Source: Bombella pluederhausensis
Lineage (GTDB): Bacteria; Pseudomonadota; Alphaproteobacteria; Acetobacterales; Acetobacteraceae
Assembly: GCF_026385525.1 (NCBI RefSeq)
Contig: NZ_JANIDY010000002.1
Span: 62,001 to 126,000 of the forward strand
DNA: 64,000 nt
Direction: 5' to 3'
Shown here one piece after another: positions 35,734 through 43,112 of the stretch (positions are counted from its first letter, which is position 1; each line of letters begins with the position of its first letter). The notes below the pieces were generated by a model. It had not been told where the DNA came from, did no database searches, and saw only the letters and a program-made list of their open reading frames with translations. The translations under genes were made by a program, and so were the position numbers.

Positions 35734-36915
35734 TTATAGGGGTTTCGGAAGTTTTTTGCCACGGGAGATATGCAGCGTCTGCCCCCGCCACGCTACCCGT
35801 GTGCCACAGGCGCTACCAAGCATGACAAGAATGGAAAGCCAGTCCCGAAAGATGAGAAAGGGGGAAATACCGGGCAGGGCACAGTTTGTCAGGCGGCCAA
35901 TGCGTTTTGTCATGGTCATGCGGCATAGGAACCCGCCCCCAAGCACGGCCCATGAAAAAAGCCGAGCTGGTGCAAAAAGGACACAGAGGCTGCCCCAGAA
36001 TAACGGGAGCTGAAGGGCAGAAAGGCCATAGCCCACAGGTTCCACACTGCGGACAGTCCGGCCCCAGCGCAGTTCATGGCTAAAGAGATCGCGCAGGGTC
36101 GTTTCTGCTACGGTTGTCTGGCAGATGGTGTCTGCCAGTGCGATCTGTCCACCATTACGGCGAATGAGCTGCCCCAGAACGGCATCATCCGCCACATGTT
36201 GGACCAGCGCTTCCAGCCCGCCAATTTCTGCGAGATGTTGCCGCCGTAGGGCCATGGTTGCGCCCAGACAGTCCTGTCGTCCCATTTGGCGGGACATCAT
36301 GACACCGGGCAGGAAGTTGGCATTGATGCTGTAGGCACCCAGCTTGCGGACAAGGCTGTTACTGGCGGGCAGGCCTGCATAGAGGGTGGTGACAAGTTGC
36401 ACCCCATTCCGCTGGAGTGCACTGATGATGCTGCTTATGTAGTCTGGACTGACATGAATGTCGGAGTCAGAAATGACGAGTATGTCATGTCGACAGGACG
36501 GATACATGTTGATGAGATTACCAACCTTACGGTTTGGTCCGTGTTGAGTCTCGTTAATAACGATGGACACGTCATGGTCGGGGTAGCGCTTCTGTAGGCG
36601 CTGGATGACTTTCAGCGCCGGGTCATGCTTATCCTGAAGCCCGAAAACGATCTGACAGGCTGGATAGTCCTGCCTGAAAAAACTTTCCAGCGCTTCTTCA
36701 AGCAGGGGTTCGTCCCCGTGTAGGGGCTTCATGATTGTTACGCCCGGCAGGGTGGTTGTCTGCCGTTTGGGGGCGGGAGCAGGCTCCGGGTCACCGGGGA
36801 CCCGTACATTCCGGCGGAAGCGATCCAGCAGTACCGTCCCGATCACACCCTGTACGGCCCCGGCTAATGAGAAAGCGCCGCTTACGGCAGAGGCTATCGC
36901 AAGCAGTGGGGGCAT
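35734..36915 (-). CDS. hpnI: Hopanoid biosynthesis glycosyltransferase HpnI
   Basis: The 393-residue product is a GT21-like (ceramide glucosyltransferase-type) membrane glycosyltransferase that adds N-acetylglucosamine to bacteriohopanetetrol. An N-terminal helix (residues 7-30) precedes the catalytic domain: V-T-I-M-K-P-L-H-G-D-E-P-L-L, F-G-L-Q-D-K-H-D-P, N-R-K-V-G-N-L-I-N, S-D-S-D-I-H-V-S-P-D-Y and L-R-W-G-R-T-V-R (a Q/RxxRW-like site). Hydrophobic helices follow near residues 295-335 and 355-370. It lies 113 bases after hpnM and 83 before hpnJ. Confidence 0.93.
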   Translation of the reverse strand: MPPLLAIASAVSGAFSLAGAVQGVIGTVLLDRFRRNVRVPGDPEPAPAPKRQTTTLPGVTIMKPLHGDEPLLEEALESFFRQDYPACQIVFGLQDKHDPALKVIQRLQKRYPDHDVSIVINETQHGPNRKVGNLINMYPSCRHDILVISDSDIHVSPDYISSIISALQRNGVQLVTTLYAGLPASNSLVRKLGAYSINANFLPGVMMSRQMGRQDCLGATMALRRQHLAEIGGLEALVQHVADDAVLGQLIRRNGGQIALADTICQTTVAETTLRDLFSHELRWGRTVRSVEPVGYGLSALQLPLFWGSLCVLFAPARLFSWAVLGGGFLCRMTMTKRIGRLTNCALPGISPFLIFRDWLSILVMLGSACGTRVAWRGQTLHISRGKKLPKPL

Positions 36916-37028
36916 CAGTCGCGGTACCTGTAGGAATGGTGGAAAGAATAGGAAGAATCAGTCCCCTTTCGGCATGGCAGACTGTGCTGGCAGGAGGTGC
37001 AGAAAGGGGAGGGGGTCAGCTTGGGACG

Positions 37029-37691
37029 TTATTCTGTAAGAAAATCGTCAGCTTTTTTGGTCAGTGTCCGTGCCAGACCGCTGGCACCACTCTGGCTGAA
37101 AATGGACTTGAAGTCAGAACGCTGAGCTGCAACCTGACTGATATGGCCATCAAGCAGGATGTCCACGATGCGCCAGCCATCAGGGCCCTGCACCATCACG
37201 TAATCAATGGGAGTCGCAGCGTTGGCAGGATCGTTCTTGTTGCCGATGGTCGTATGGACGATGGTGCGGCCATCTTCCACGCTGTTCTGTGCCACGGTGA
37301 AGGTGGCAGCCGTCCCCGGCTTGAAGGTGGAGGCATAGCGGGCCACGGTAAAGCGTTTGAAAGCAGCGATGAGGGAGCTGCGTTCATCCGGGGAGAGGTG
37401 GTCATAATGCAGCCCGACCGAACGCTTAAGGATAGCGTCCATATCGAAGGCACGGTCCACCACCGGGGCGATCATGGCACTGCGCTTGCCCACGCCAGCG
37501 CTGGAATGTTCGGACAGGTCCAGAGCCTTGTAGAGGGCCTGTATCGGTGCCTGAGGCGTTGCAGCGCCCGCAGCCGCAGATGCCCGGGCACGGTCAGCGG
37601 CCTGTGCAGGGTTCAGGCCGGTGGCGGTGAGGACCCCTGCCAGCAGGGCCATCATGCCAATGGAAGACATAAGACAACGTTTCATATGCAT
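37029..37691 (-). CDS. hpnM: HpnM: MlaC/Ttg2-like periplasmic lipid-binding protein
   Basis: The 220-residue product has a signal peptide (M-K-R-C-L-M-S-S-I-G-M-M-A-L-L-A-G then A-Q-A-A) and an MlaC-type domain: A-F-D-M-D-A-I-L-K-R-S-V-G near residue 85, L-I-A-A-F-K-R-F-T-V-A-R-Y-A, and W-R-I-V-D-I-L-L-D-G-H-I-S near the end. In hopanoid clusters this family is called HpnM and is thought to help carry hopanoids between membranes. GGAGGAAAG seven bases ahead makes 37691 the best start; ATG 37685 is possible. It is the first gene of the minus-strand hpn series. Confidence 0.87.
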   Translation of the reverse strand: MHMKRCLMSSIGMMALLAGVLTATGLNPAQAADRARASAAAGAATPQAPIQALYKALDLSEHSSAGVGKRSAMIAPVVDRAFDMDAILKRSVGLHYDHLSPDERSSLIAAFKRFTVARYASTFKPGTAATFTVAQNSVEDGRTIVHTTIGNKNDPANAATPIDYVMVQGPDGWRIVDILLDGHISQVAAQRSDFKSIFSQSGASGLARTLTKKADDFLTE

Positions 37692-38042
37692 GCTCTTTCC
37701 TCCTATGTGCCTTTTTATGCAAGAGGCCATGAGGCTTTTTACAAGAGAGACCCCTGCAGGACGCCGTACAACTGTGATGAATATGTTACAGTCGATGAGG
37801 CACCATAACGCATTATCATTGAATGAACGAGTCCAGAGGGGGTATAGCAGTCCTGATGGCAATGAGGGCTGACAGTGAGGCGTAGGAATAGCCCGTCAAG
37901 CTTGCATTTCCATGCCGCTTCTGCAAAGGAACCGGGCAGGTTTCGTGGCGGTTTCTGGTTGTAGTGGGGTGTTCCCATACACCGGGCACGGGTGTTCTGG
38001 TACCGTGATGCAGCCCCGATGGAGAATTATCAGAGGATTATA
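37692..38042. other. Divergent intergenic region between hpnM and hpnH
   Basis: No gene is supported in these 351 bases. It separates the two hopanoid transcription units, so both promoters should be here; no clear -35/-10 pair or palindrome was recognised. A 79-codon minus-strand frame lacks a ribosome binding site and protein-like composition. Confidence 0.4.
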
Positions 38043-39251
38043 ATGGCCGTACCATTGATGCAGGCTGTCCGAGTTGGACGGTACGTTCTCAAGCAGCACC
38101 TTACCGGGCGCAAGCGCTATCCGCTGGTGCTGATGCTTGAGCCGCTGTTCCGCTGCAATCTGGCTTGCGCAGGTTGTGGCAAGATTGATTATCCAGCAAA
38201 GATCCTCAACCAGCGTATGAGCTACCAGGAATGTATGGATGCTGATACGGAGGCCGGGGCTCCCGTGATTGCCGTGGCTGGTGGTGAGCCGCTGCTGCAC
38301 AAGGAGATGCCGCAGATTATTGAAGGGCTCGTAGCCCGCAAGAAATACGTCTATCTCTGCACGAATGCCCTGCTGCTGGAAAAGAAAATTGACGATTATA
38401 AGCCGTCACCTTTCTTCTCATGGGATGTCCATTTGGATGGCGACCAGCAGATGCACGATTCGTCTGTCTGTCAGGAAGGCGTGTATGAGCGTGCGGTCAA
38501 GGCTATCAAGCTGGCCAAGTCCAAAGGGTTCCGTGTTTCCATCAACTGCACGCTTTTCGATGGCGTAAAGCCGGAACGTGTTGCCGCTTTCTTTGATGAA
38601 GTCATGAAGCTGGGCGTTGATGGCGTGATGACGGCTCCGGGCTATGCCTATGAGCGTGCTCCGGATCAGGAGCACTTCCTGAACCGCCAGAAGACCAAGA
38701 CGCTGTTCCGTGACATTTTCCGCCTTGGTAAAGGCCATAAGTGGCGTTTCACGCAGTCCCCGCTGTTCCTGAACTTCCTTGCCGGGAATGAGACCTATCA
38801 CTGCACACCGTGGGGTAAGCCGCTGCGTACCGTGTTCGGTTGGCAGCGTCCCTGCTATCTGCTGGGTGAAGGCTATGCCAAGACCTTCAAGGAACTGATG
38901 GATGACACGGCATGGGATCAGTACGGTACGGGTGCTTATGAGAAATGCGCCGACTGTATGGTCCATTCCGGGTATGAATCCACGGCTGTGATGGATGCTG
39001 TGCGCCGTCCTCTCCATCTTCTCAAGGTCGCTCTGAAAGGCCCTGAGACGGAGAAGCCGATGGCACCGGAAATCTCTCTGGCCAATCAGCGCCCTGCTTC
39101 CTACGGCTATGATGATGAAGTGGCCCGCCAGCTGGAGCGCATTGAGGGTGAAGAAGCCAAGCGTGGTGGCAGTAAGCCAGCCCGTGGGCCGCGTGTGCGC
39201 ATCAATGGCCGCACCGAGGCCGAGGGTTCCGCCACGGCTGCTGCGAAGTAA
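38043..39251 (+). CDS. hpnH: Adenosyl-hopene transferase HpnH (radical SAM)
   Basis: The 402-residue product joins adenosine from SAM to diploptene, the first step of side-chain building in bacteriohopanepolyols. The iron-sulfur motif is F-R-C-N-L-A-C-A-G-C-G-K near residue 37 (CxxxCxxC), followed by A-G-G-E-P-L-L-H and W-D-V-H-L-D-G. The SPASM-like C-terminal cysteines (C-T-P-W-G, C-A-D-C-M) are present, then a Lys/Ala-rich tail. AGAGG lies 8 bases ahead of ATG 38043. A CCTGATC/GATCAGG inverted repeat lies in the gap after it. Confidence 0.95.
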   Translation: MAVPLMQAVRVGRYVLKQHLTGRKRYPLVLMLEPLFRCNLACAGCGKIDYPAKILNQRMSYQECMDADTEAGAPVIAVAGGEPLLHKEMPQIIEGLVARKKYVYLCTNALLLEKKIDDYKPSPFFSWDVHLDGDQQMHDSSVCQEGVYERAVKAIKLAKSKGFRVSINCTLFDGVKPERVAAFFDEVMKLGVDGVMTAPGYAYERAPDQEHFLNRQKTKTLFRDIFRLGKGHKWRFTQSPLFLNFLAGNETYHCTPWGKPLRTVFGWQRPCYLLGEGYAKTFKELMDDTAWDQYGTGAYEKCADCMVHSGYESTAVMDAVRRPLHLLKVALKGPETEKPMAPEISLANQRPASYGYDDEVARQLERIEGEEAKRGGSKPARGPRVRINGRTEAEGSATAAAK

Positions 39252-39316
39252 TAAGGCAGCTTCTGCCATCTGTCCTGATCGGCTCCTTCTTGTGATGAGG
39301 CGCAGATCAGGGCAGG

Positions 39317-40618
39317 ATGGACCTCATGATGATTTCTGTTTTAACAATCGTTCTGCTCATCTTTCTCAATGGTATTTTTGCCACGGGGGAGCTGGCGCTT
39401 ATTTCAGCGAGGCGTGCCCGGCTTTCTCATCTGGCACAGAGTAAGGTTGCCGGAGCAGAGCGTGCGCTAAAACTCGCAGAAAATCCGCAGAACTTTCTGC
39501 CGACTGTACAGATCGGCATGACACTCGTCTCCATTCTGGAAGGTGCCTTTGGGGGCAGCCAGATAGAGGAGGCGGTACGGCATTCCATTGAGCATTGGGC
39601 GGTTTTACAGCCTTTTGCTGGTGAACTCTCCATCATCATCGTTGTGGCATTGATTACGTTCGCCATGCTCGTTTTTGGCGAATTGGTGCCGAAGCAGATT
39701 GCGCTGCATCGACCTGAAATTATTGCCATACGTTTGTCATCTGCCTTGCTGATGCTGGCATGGTGTACGAGGCCGGTCGTCTGGCTGCTGAGTAGAACGT
39801 CCGATTTTGTTCTGCGCCTTATAGGTATTGGCTCTCTGCCCCGTGCGACCGTGACGGAGGAGGAGCTGAAGGCCGTTCTGCAGGAAGGGATGCAGGCGGG
39901 AATTTTGGAGACGGGGGAGCGAGAGATTATCGAGCGTCTGCTCCGTCTGGCAGATCGTCCCGTTCGTGCCATCATGACCCCCCGGAATGAATTGTTCTGG
40001 ATCGATCGTAATGCGGATGAGGAGACATTGGCACGGAAGCTTCGCCAGTCATCCTATGGGCGGATCGTGGTCTGTGACGGGGATGTGGACCATCCTGTCG
40101 GTGTCATGCTGGCCAAGGATGTGATGGATCGGCTCCTGCTGGGTTTGCCTCTGTCTATTGATGCCGTGTTGCGGACACCACCTGCCATTCCGGATAGCCT
40201 GACGGCGCAGGGTATGATTGAACGCCTCAAGGGCATTTCCTTGGGGATCGTGTTTGTCTTTGATGAATACGGGTCTTTTGAAGGGATCGTGACGCCTTCA
40301 GACGTGTTTGAGGCTATTATCGGCGATGAGGCGCTGGATGCGTCTACGCAGAAAGGTGAGGAGGCTGACGGCAAGGAGGAATATATCCTTGATGGTACCA
40401 TGCCTGTTGATGAGGTCTGTGCCCGTCTGAATATCCCTGTTCCACCTGAAGATGGGCGTTACCATACGCTTGGTGGTGCTCTGATGGCTCTGTTGCGCCG
40501 TGTCCCTGCCAAGGGGGATAAGGTCGTGTTTTCTGGCTGGCTTTTCGAGGTTCTGGAGATGGAACGGCGCCGTGTTCTGCGGGTGCGTGTCAGCCGTTGG
40601 GCATTGGCAAAGAACTGA
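39317..40618 (+). CDS. CNNM/CBS-domain (CorC/HlyC-type) membrane protein
   Basis: The 433-residue product has the DUF21/CNNM membrane domain (about 1-165, four hydrophobic helices, with F-A-T-G-E-L-A-L-I-S-A-R-R-A and F-G-E-L-V-P-K), a CBS pair (about 205-330, P-V-R-A-I-M-T-P-R-N-E-L and V-F-D-E-Y-G-S-F-E-G-I-V-T) and a C-terminal CorC_HlyC domain with D-G-R-Y-H-T-L-G-G. Although often called hemolysin, the family is linked to magnesium or cobalt export. Confidence 0.92.
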   Translation: MDLMMISVLTIVLLIFLNGIFATGELALISARRARLSHLAQSKVAGAERALKLAENPQNFLPTVQIGMTLVSILEGAFGGSQIEEAVRHSIEHWAVLQPFAGELSIIIVVALITFAMLVFGELVPKQIALHRPEIIAIRLSSALLMLAWCTRPVVWLLSRTSDFVLRLIGIGSLPRATVTEEELKAVLQEGMQAGILETGEREIIERLLRLADRPVRAIMTPRNELFWIDRNADEETLARKLRQSSYGRIVVCDGDVDHPVGVMLAKDVMDRLLLGLPLSIDAVLRTPPAIPDSLTAQGMIERLKGISLGIVFVFDEYGSFEGIVTPSDVFEAIIGDEALDASTQKGEEADGKEEYILDGTMPVDEVCARLNIPVPPEDGRYHTLGGALMALLRRVPAKGDKVVFSGWLFEVLEMERRRVLRVRVSRWALAKN

Positions 40619-40898
40619 GACCGGGAATCTGTGCCGGGTGGGTAGTTGATTCTCAGTAAAGAAAGAGTAAGTTTTATATAAACTTACAGTTAAGTCATAA
40701 GTTTGTGATGGGCTTGTCTGTGTTTTTATAAAAAAAATTATAATATTTCTTTCTGATCAGGCAATGATTATCAAAAAAACTCCTTTGCCTGTCTTGGCGA
40801 TGTCTGGTGGTGTCGATATAAACCGGGCAACCACTATCCCTAGTGTCGTGTCGTTGTGTAGCGGCGGAGTGGGGAGGTGCTACGAGAAGGAGTTGCGC
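40619..40898. other. AT-rich intergenic region upstream of dksA
   Basis: These 280 bases are far more AT-rich than the flanking genes. Besides the palindrome at 40667 (listed separately) there is a TATAAT at 40739-40744 with TTGTCT 19 bases upstream, a weak promoter candidate, and CAGGCAA/TTGCCTG arms around 40760-40793. An in-frame extension of dksA crosses part of it but lacks a good start. Confidence 0.45.
40667..40687. promoter_or_regulatory. 21-bp perfect palindrome upstream of dksA
   Basis: GTAAGTTT (40667-40674) and AAACTTAC (40680-40687) are exact inverted repeats around TATAT. The element lies 50 bases after the CNNM gene and about 210 bases before dksA in an AT-rich stretch; it has no T-run, so an operator is more likely than a terminator. 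Inference only. Confidence 0.4.
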
Positions 40899-41312
40899 AT
40901 GATCACGCTTTCACCTGACTACCGTCCTTCCGCAGATGAGGAGTTCATGAATGAGCGGCAGCTGGCCTATTTCCGCCAGAAACTGCTGCACTGGCGGATG
41001 GACCTTCTCAAGGAAGCAGGGGAAACTCTGGCCAGTCTCTCTGAAGGTGGGATTCATGAAGCTGATCTGGCGGACCGTGCTACAGTGGAAACGGACCGTG
41101 CCTTCGAACTCAGAACCCGTGACCGTGCCCGTAAGCTGATTATCAAGATTGATATGGCTCTGGCCCGGATCGAAGATGGTTCATACGGCTATTGCGAAGA
41201 AACGGGTGAACCCATCGCTCTACAGCGTCTTGAGGCCCGTCCGATTGCTACATTGTCGCTTGAGGCGCAGGAACGGCATGAGCGGCACGAAAAGATTTAT
41301 CGGGATGACTGA
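40899..41312 (+). CDS. dksA: RNA polymerase-binding transcription factor DksA
   Basis: The 137-residue product has the DksA coiled coil (F-M-N-E-R-Q-L-A-Y-F-R-Q-K-L onward) with acidic tip residues in D-L-A-D-R-A, and the C-terminal globular domain D-G-S-Y-G-Y-C-E-E-T-G-E-P-I with R-L-E-A-R-P. Only one of the four zinc cysteines of E. coli DksA remains, as is usual in alphaproteobacteria. It works with ppGpp on RNA polymerase. GAAGGAG seven bases ahead fixes the start. ATGGCGGG/CCCGCCAT arms at 41324-41357 could form a hairpin after it. Confidence 0.93.
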   Translation: MITLSPDYRPSADEEFMNERQLAYFRQKLLHWRMDLLKEAGETLASLSEGGIHEADLADRATVETDRAFELRTRDRARKLIIKIDMALARIEDGSYGYCEETGEPIALQRLEARPIATLSLEAQERHERHEKIYRDD

Positions 41313-41368
41313 TTAGAGGTTGCATGGCGGGGGCGAATAGGCTAGTTAACCCGCCATAGGACAGCAGG

Positions 41369-41443
<75 letters not shown>

Positions 41444-41549
41444 CCGCCACGAGGCGCTTTTCTATCCTGTCTGTTTTTTCCCCTACATGAATCTTCTTAT
41501 GTCCCTTGTGGGGCTGTGTGTTCCTCTTTCGTATTAGGGCATGTTTTCT

Positions 41550-41912
41550 ATGGCTGATCCGGTTGTTCTTTATGGCATCAAGACCTGTTCTACCGTGAAG
41601 AAAGCCATGCACTGGCTGGAGGAGCAGAATATTGCCTTCCGCTATCATGATGTACGCAAGGATGGTCTGACAAATGCTCTCCTGAAAGAATGGAGTGCTA
41701 GCGTAGGGTGGGAGAAGCTTCTCAACCGTTCGAGCCTGACATTCCGCCGCCTTGATGAGGTGGCCAAGCAGGATATTGATGAAGCCAAGGCTATGGCTCT
41801 GATGCTTGAACATCCGACATTGGTTCGCCGTCCTGTTCTGACGGTTGGAGACACGGTGACGGTTGGTTTTAAAGCTGACAGTTATGAGGCTCTTTTCTCT
41901 CGAAAAGGCTGA
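41550..41912 (+). CDS. ArsC/Spx-like reductase-family protein (YffB type)
   Basis: The 120-residue product is a thioredoxin-fold member of the ArsC/Spx/YffB group. V-L-Y-G-I-K-T-C-S-T-V-K-K-A carries the single N-terminal cysteine (not CxxC), and L-L-N-R-S-S-L-T-F-R-R and P-T-L-V-R-R-P-V-L carry the family's later arginines. YffB-type proteins are not proven arsenate reductases, and no ars gene is adjacent. ATG 41550 has AGGG at a proper distance; ATG 41541 does not. Confidence 0.85.
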   Translation: MADPVVLYGIKTCSTVKKAMHWLEEQNIAFRYHDVRKDGLTNALLKEWSASVGWEKLLNRSSLTFRRLDEVAKQDIDEAKAMALMLEHPTLVRRPVLTVGDTVTVGFKADSYEALFSRKG

Positions 41913-41956
41913 AAGGTGGCGGGCATGCTCGTTGCCTCGTTCATAAGATGGTAATA

Positions 41957-41989
41957 AAGGCTCCACTCGTTGGAGCCTTTTGTTTTTTC
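41957..41989 (+). terminator. Intrinsic terminator
   Basis: AAAGGCTCCA pairs with TGGAGCCTTT over a 5-base loop and continues into TTGTTTTTT. Confidence 0.88.
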
Positions 41990-42004
41990 AGATGAGGGAG
42001 AGGA

Positions 42005-43045
42005 ATGATGGAAGTGTTTTCACGGCGTATTCCTGCTTCTTCATCCACACTGTCAGAGAAGGATTTTCCGGTGATGGCGCCGGAGCAGGTACAGATGCTG
42101 TTCCGGCGGCGTCTTTCGGAAATCTGTGCCCGTTTTGAGGACTGGCAGACTCCAGTGCAGGTTTGTGGTGTTGTGGGCGAAGTTCCCGTGGACCGCTGGC
42201 GCCGGCGTGAAGGGACGCCGTTAGTGGATCAACGGACCGGCGCCGCCATTCTGCTGGATATTTCTCCTTCCTTGCTGGAGGGAGAGGGCCTTCACGCTGG
42301 CGAGCGTGTGCGCGTGTTTGGTTTGGTGAGGGCGCATCTGCATCAGGGGCAGGTGGTTCCTCGTTTTGAAGTTCTGTCCATTGCGCGCGATGAGAAAGAG
42401 GAGGCAGCCCGACAGAGTGAGGCTGTCATGCAGACTTTGCGTGACCTGAGTCCGCAACGGCGTGTTTTTCCTGTTCAGGAAGGGGCAAGGATGCTCCTTC
42501 TGGGACTAGGTGTGGGTGTGGAACGGCTACGAGCTGTGCAGCAGGCCCTCGGTGGTTTCTGGACAGAGCGGACAGTTACGATACAGGCTATTCAGGAGGA
42601 TGTGGTCAGTTCGGCTATCCAGAGTCTGCAGGCGCTTGAACAGGATATTGTTTTTCTGGTTGTCGCAGAGGATTGCTTATCAGCTCTTGAGAGGGCCGCT
42701 TTCACGAAGGCCCTTCTCCAATGTCCGGCATACAGAGTGCTTGCCTGTGATAGGGGGACAGATGGCGGCATAACCACGATAGTGCCGCATCTGGTGGAGT
42801 GTTTCTTTAGTACGCCTCTGGAGGCTGCCGGTTATATTAGGCAGCAGAGCGGTATGGTGCGTTTGCGTCAGGATGAAGAACGAGCCCAGCAGGAAGAATT
42901 AACAGCCCTGAGGGCAAGTCTGGCAGCGTTGACAGAACGGCCAGCCGAAGCGGGACAGAGGCCGTTATTCCTGCCGCTTCTGGTTGGGTTGATTGTGGGG
43001 GCCGGTATCATGTTAGCTGTGCTGGGAGCTTTCCGGTTTCTATGA
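42005..43045 (+). CDS. Membrane-anchored XseA-like (exonuclease VII large-subunit-related) protein
   Basis: The 346-residue product is not a known gene by simple recognition. Residues ~28-130 look like the N-terminal OB-fold of XseA, and ~150-280 follow the XseA core: P-Q-R-R-V-F-P, then D-I-V-F-L-V-V-A-E-D-C-L-S-A-L, then Y-R-V-L-A-C-D-R-G-T-D and S-T-P-L-E-A-A, where active enzymes have R-G-G-G-S-x-E-D-L, A-V-G-H-E-x-D and P-T-P-x-A-A-A. The GHExD equivalent reads DRGTD. The long XseA coiled coil is cut to ~25 residues and one membrane helix (320-345) ends the protein. GAGGGAGAGG precedes the ATG pair at 42005/42008. Probably a catalytically dead, inner-membrane relative; role unknown. Confidence 0.55.
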   Translation: MMEVFSRRIPASSSTLSEKDFPVMAPEQVQMLFRRRLSEICARFEDWQTPVQVCGVVGEVPVDRWRRREGTPLVDQRTGAAILLDISPSLLEGEGLHAGERVRVFGLVRAHLHQGQVVPRFEVLSIARDEKEEAARQSEAVMQTLRDLSPQRRVFPVQEGARMLLLGLGVGVERLRAVQQALGGFWTERTVTIQAIQEDVVSSAIQSLQALEQDIVFLVVAEDCLSALERAAFTKALLQCPAYRVLACDRGTDGGITTIVPHLVECFFSTPLEAAGYIRQQSGMVRLRQDEERAQQEELTALRASLAALTERPAEAGQRPLFLPLLVGLIVGAGIMLAVLGAFRFL

Positions 43046-43049
43046 AGCG

Positions 43050-43088
43050 AAAAAAGGGGAAGCCTGTTTTGATGGCTTCCCCTTTTTT
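43050..43088. terminator. Bidirectional intrinsic terminator
   Basis: AAAAAAGGGGAAGCC pairs with GGCTTCCCCTTTTTT over a 9-base loop; A- and T-runs make it usable by both the XseA-like gene and the convergent glycosyltransferase gene. Confidence 0.9.
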
Positions 43089-43112
43089 GTCTTTCGGTCA
43101 CTAAAGCGGCCG

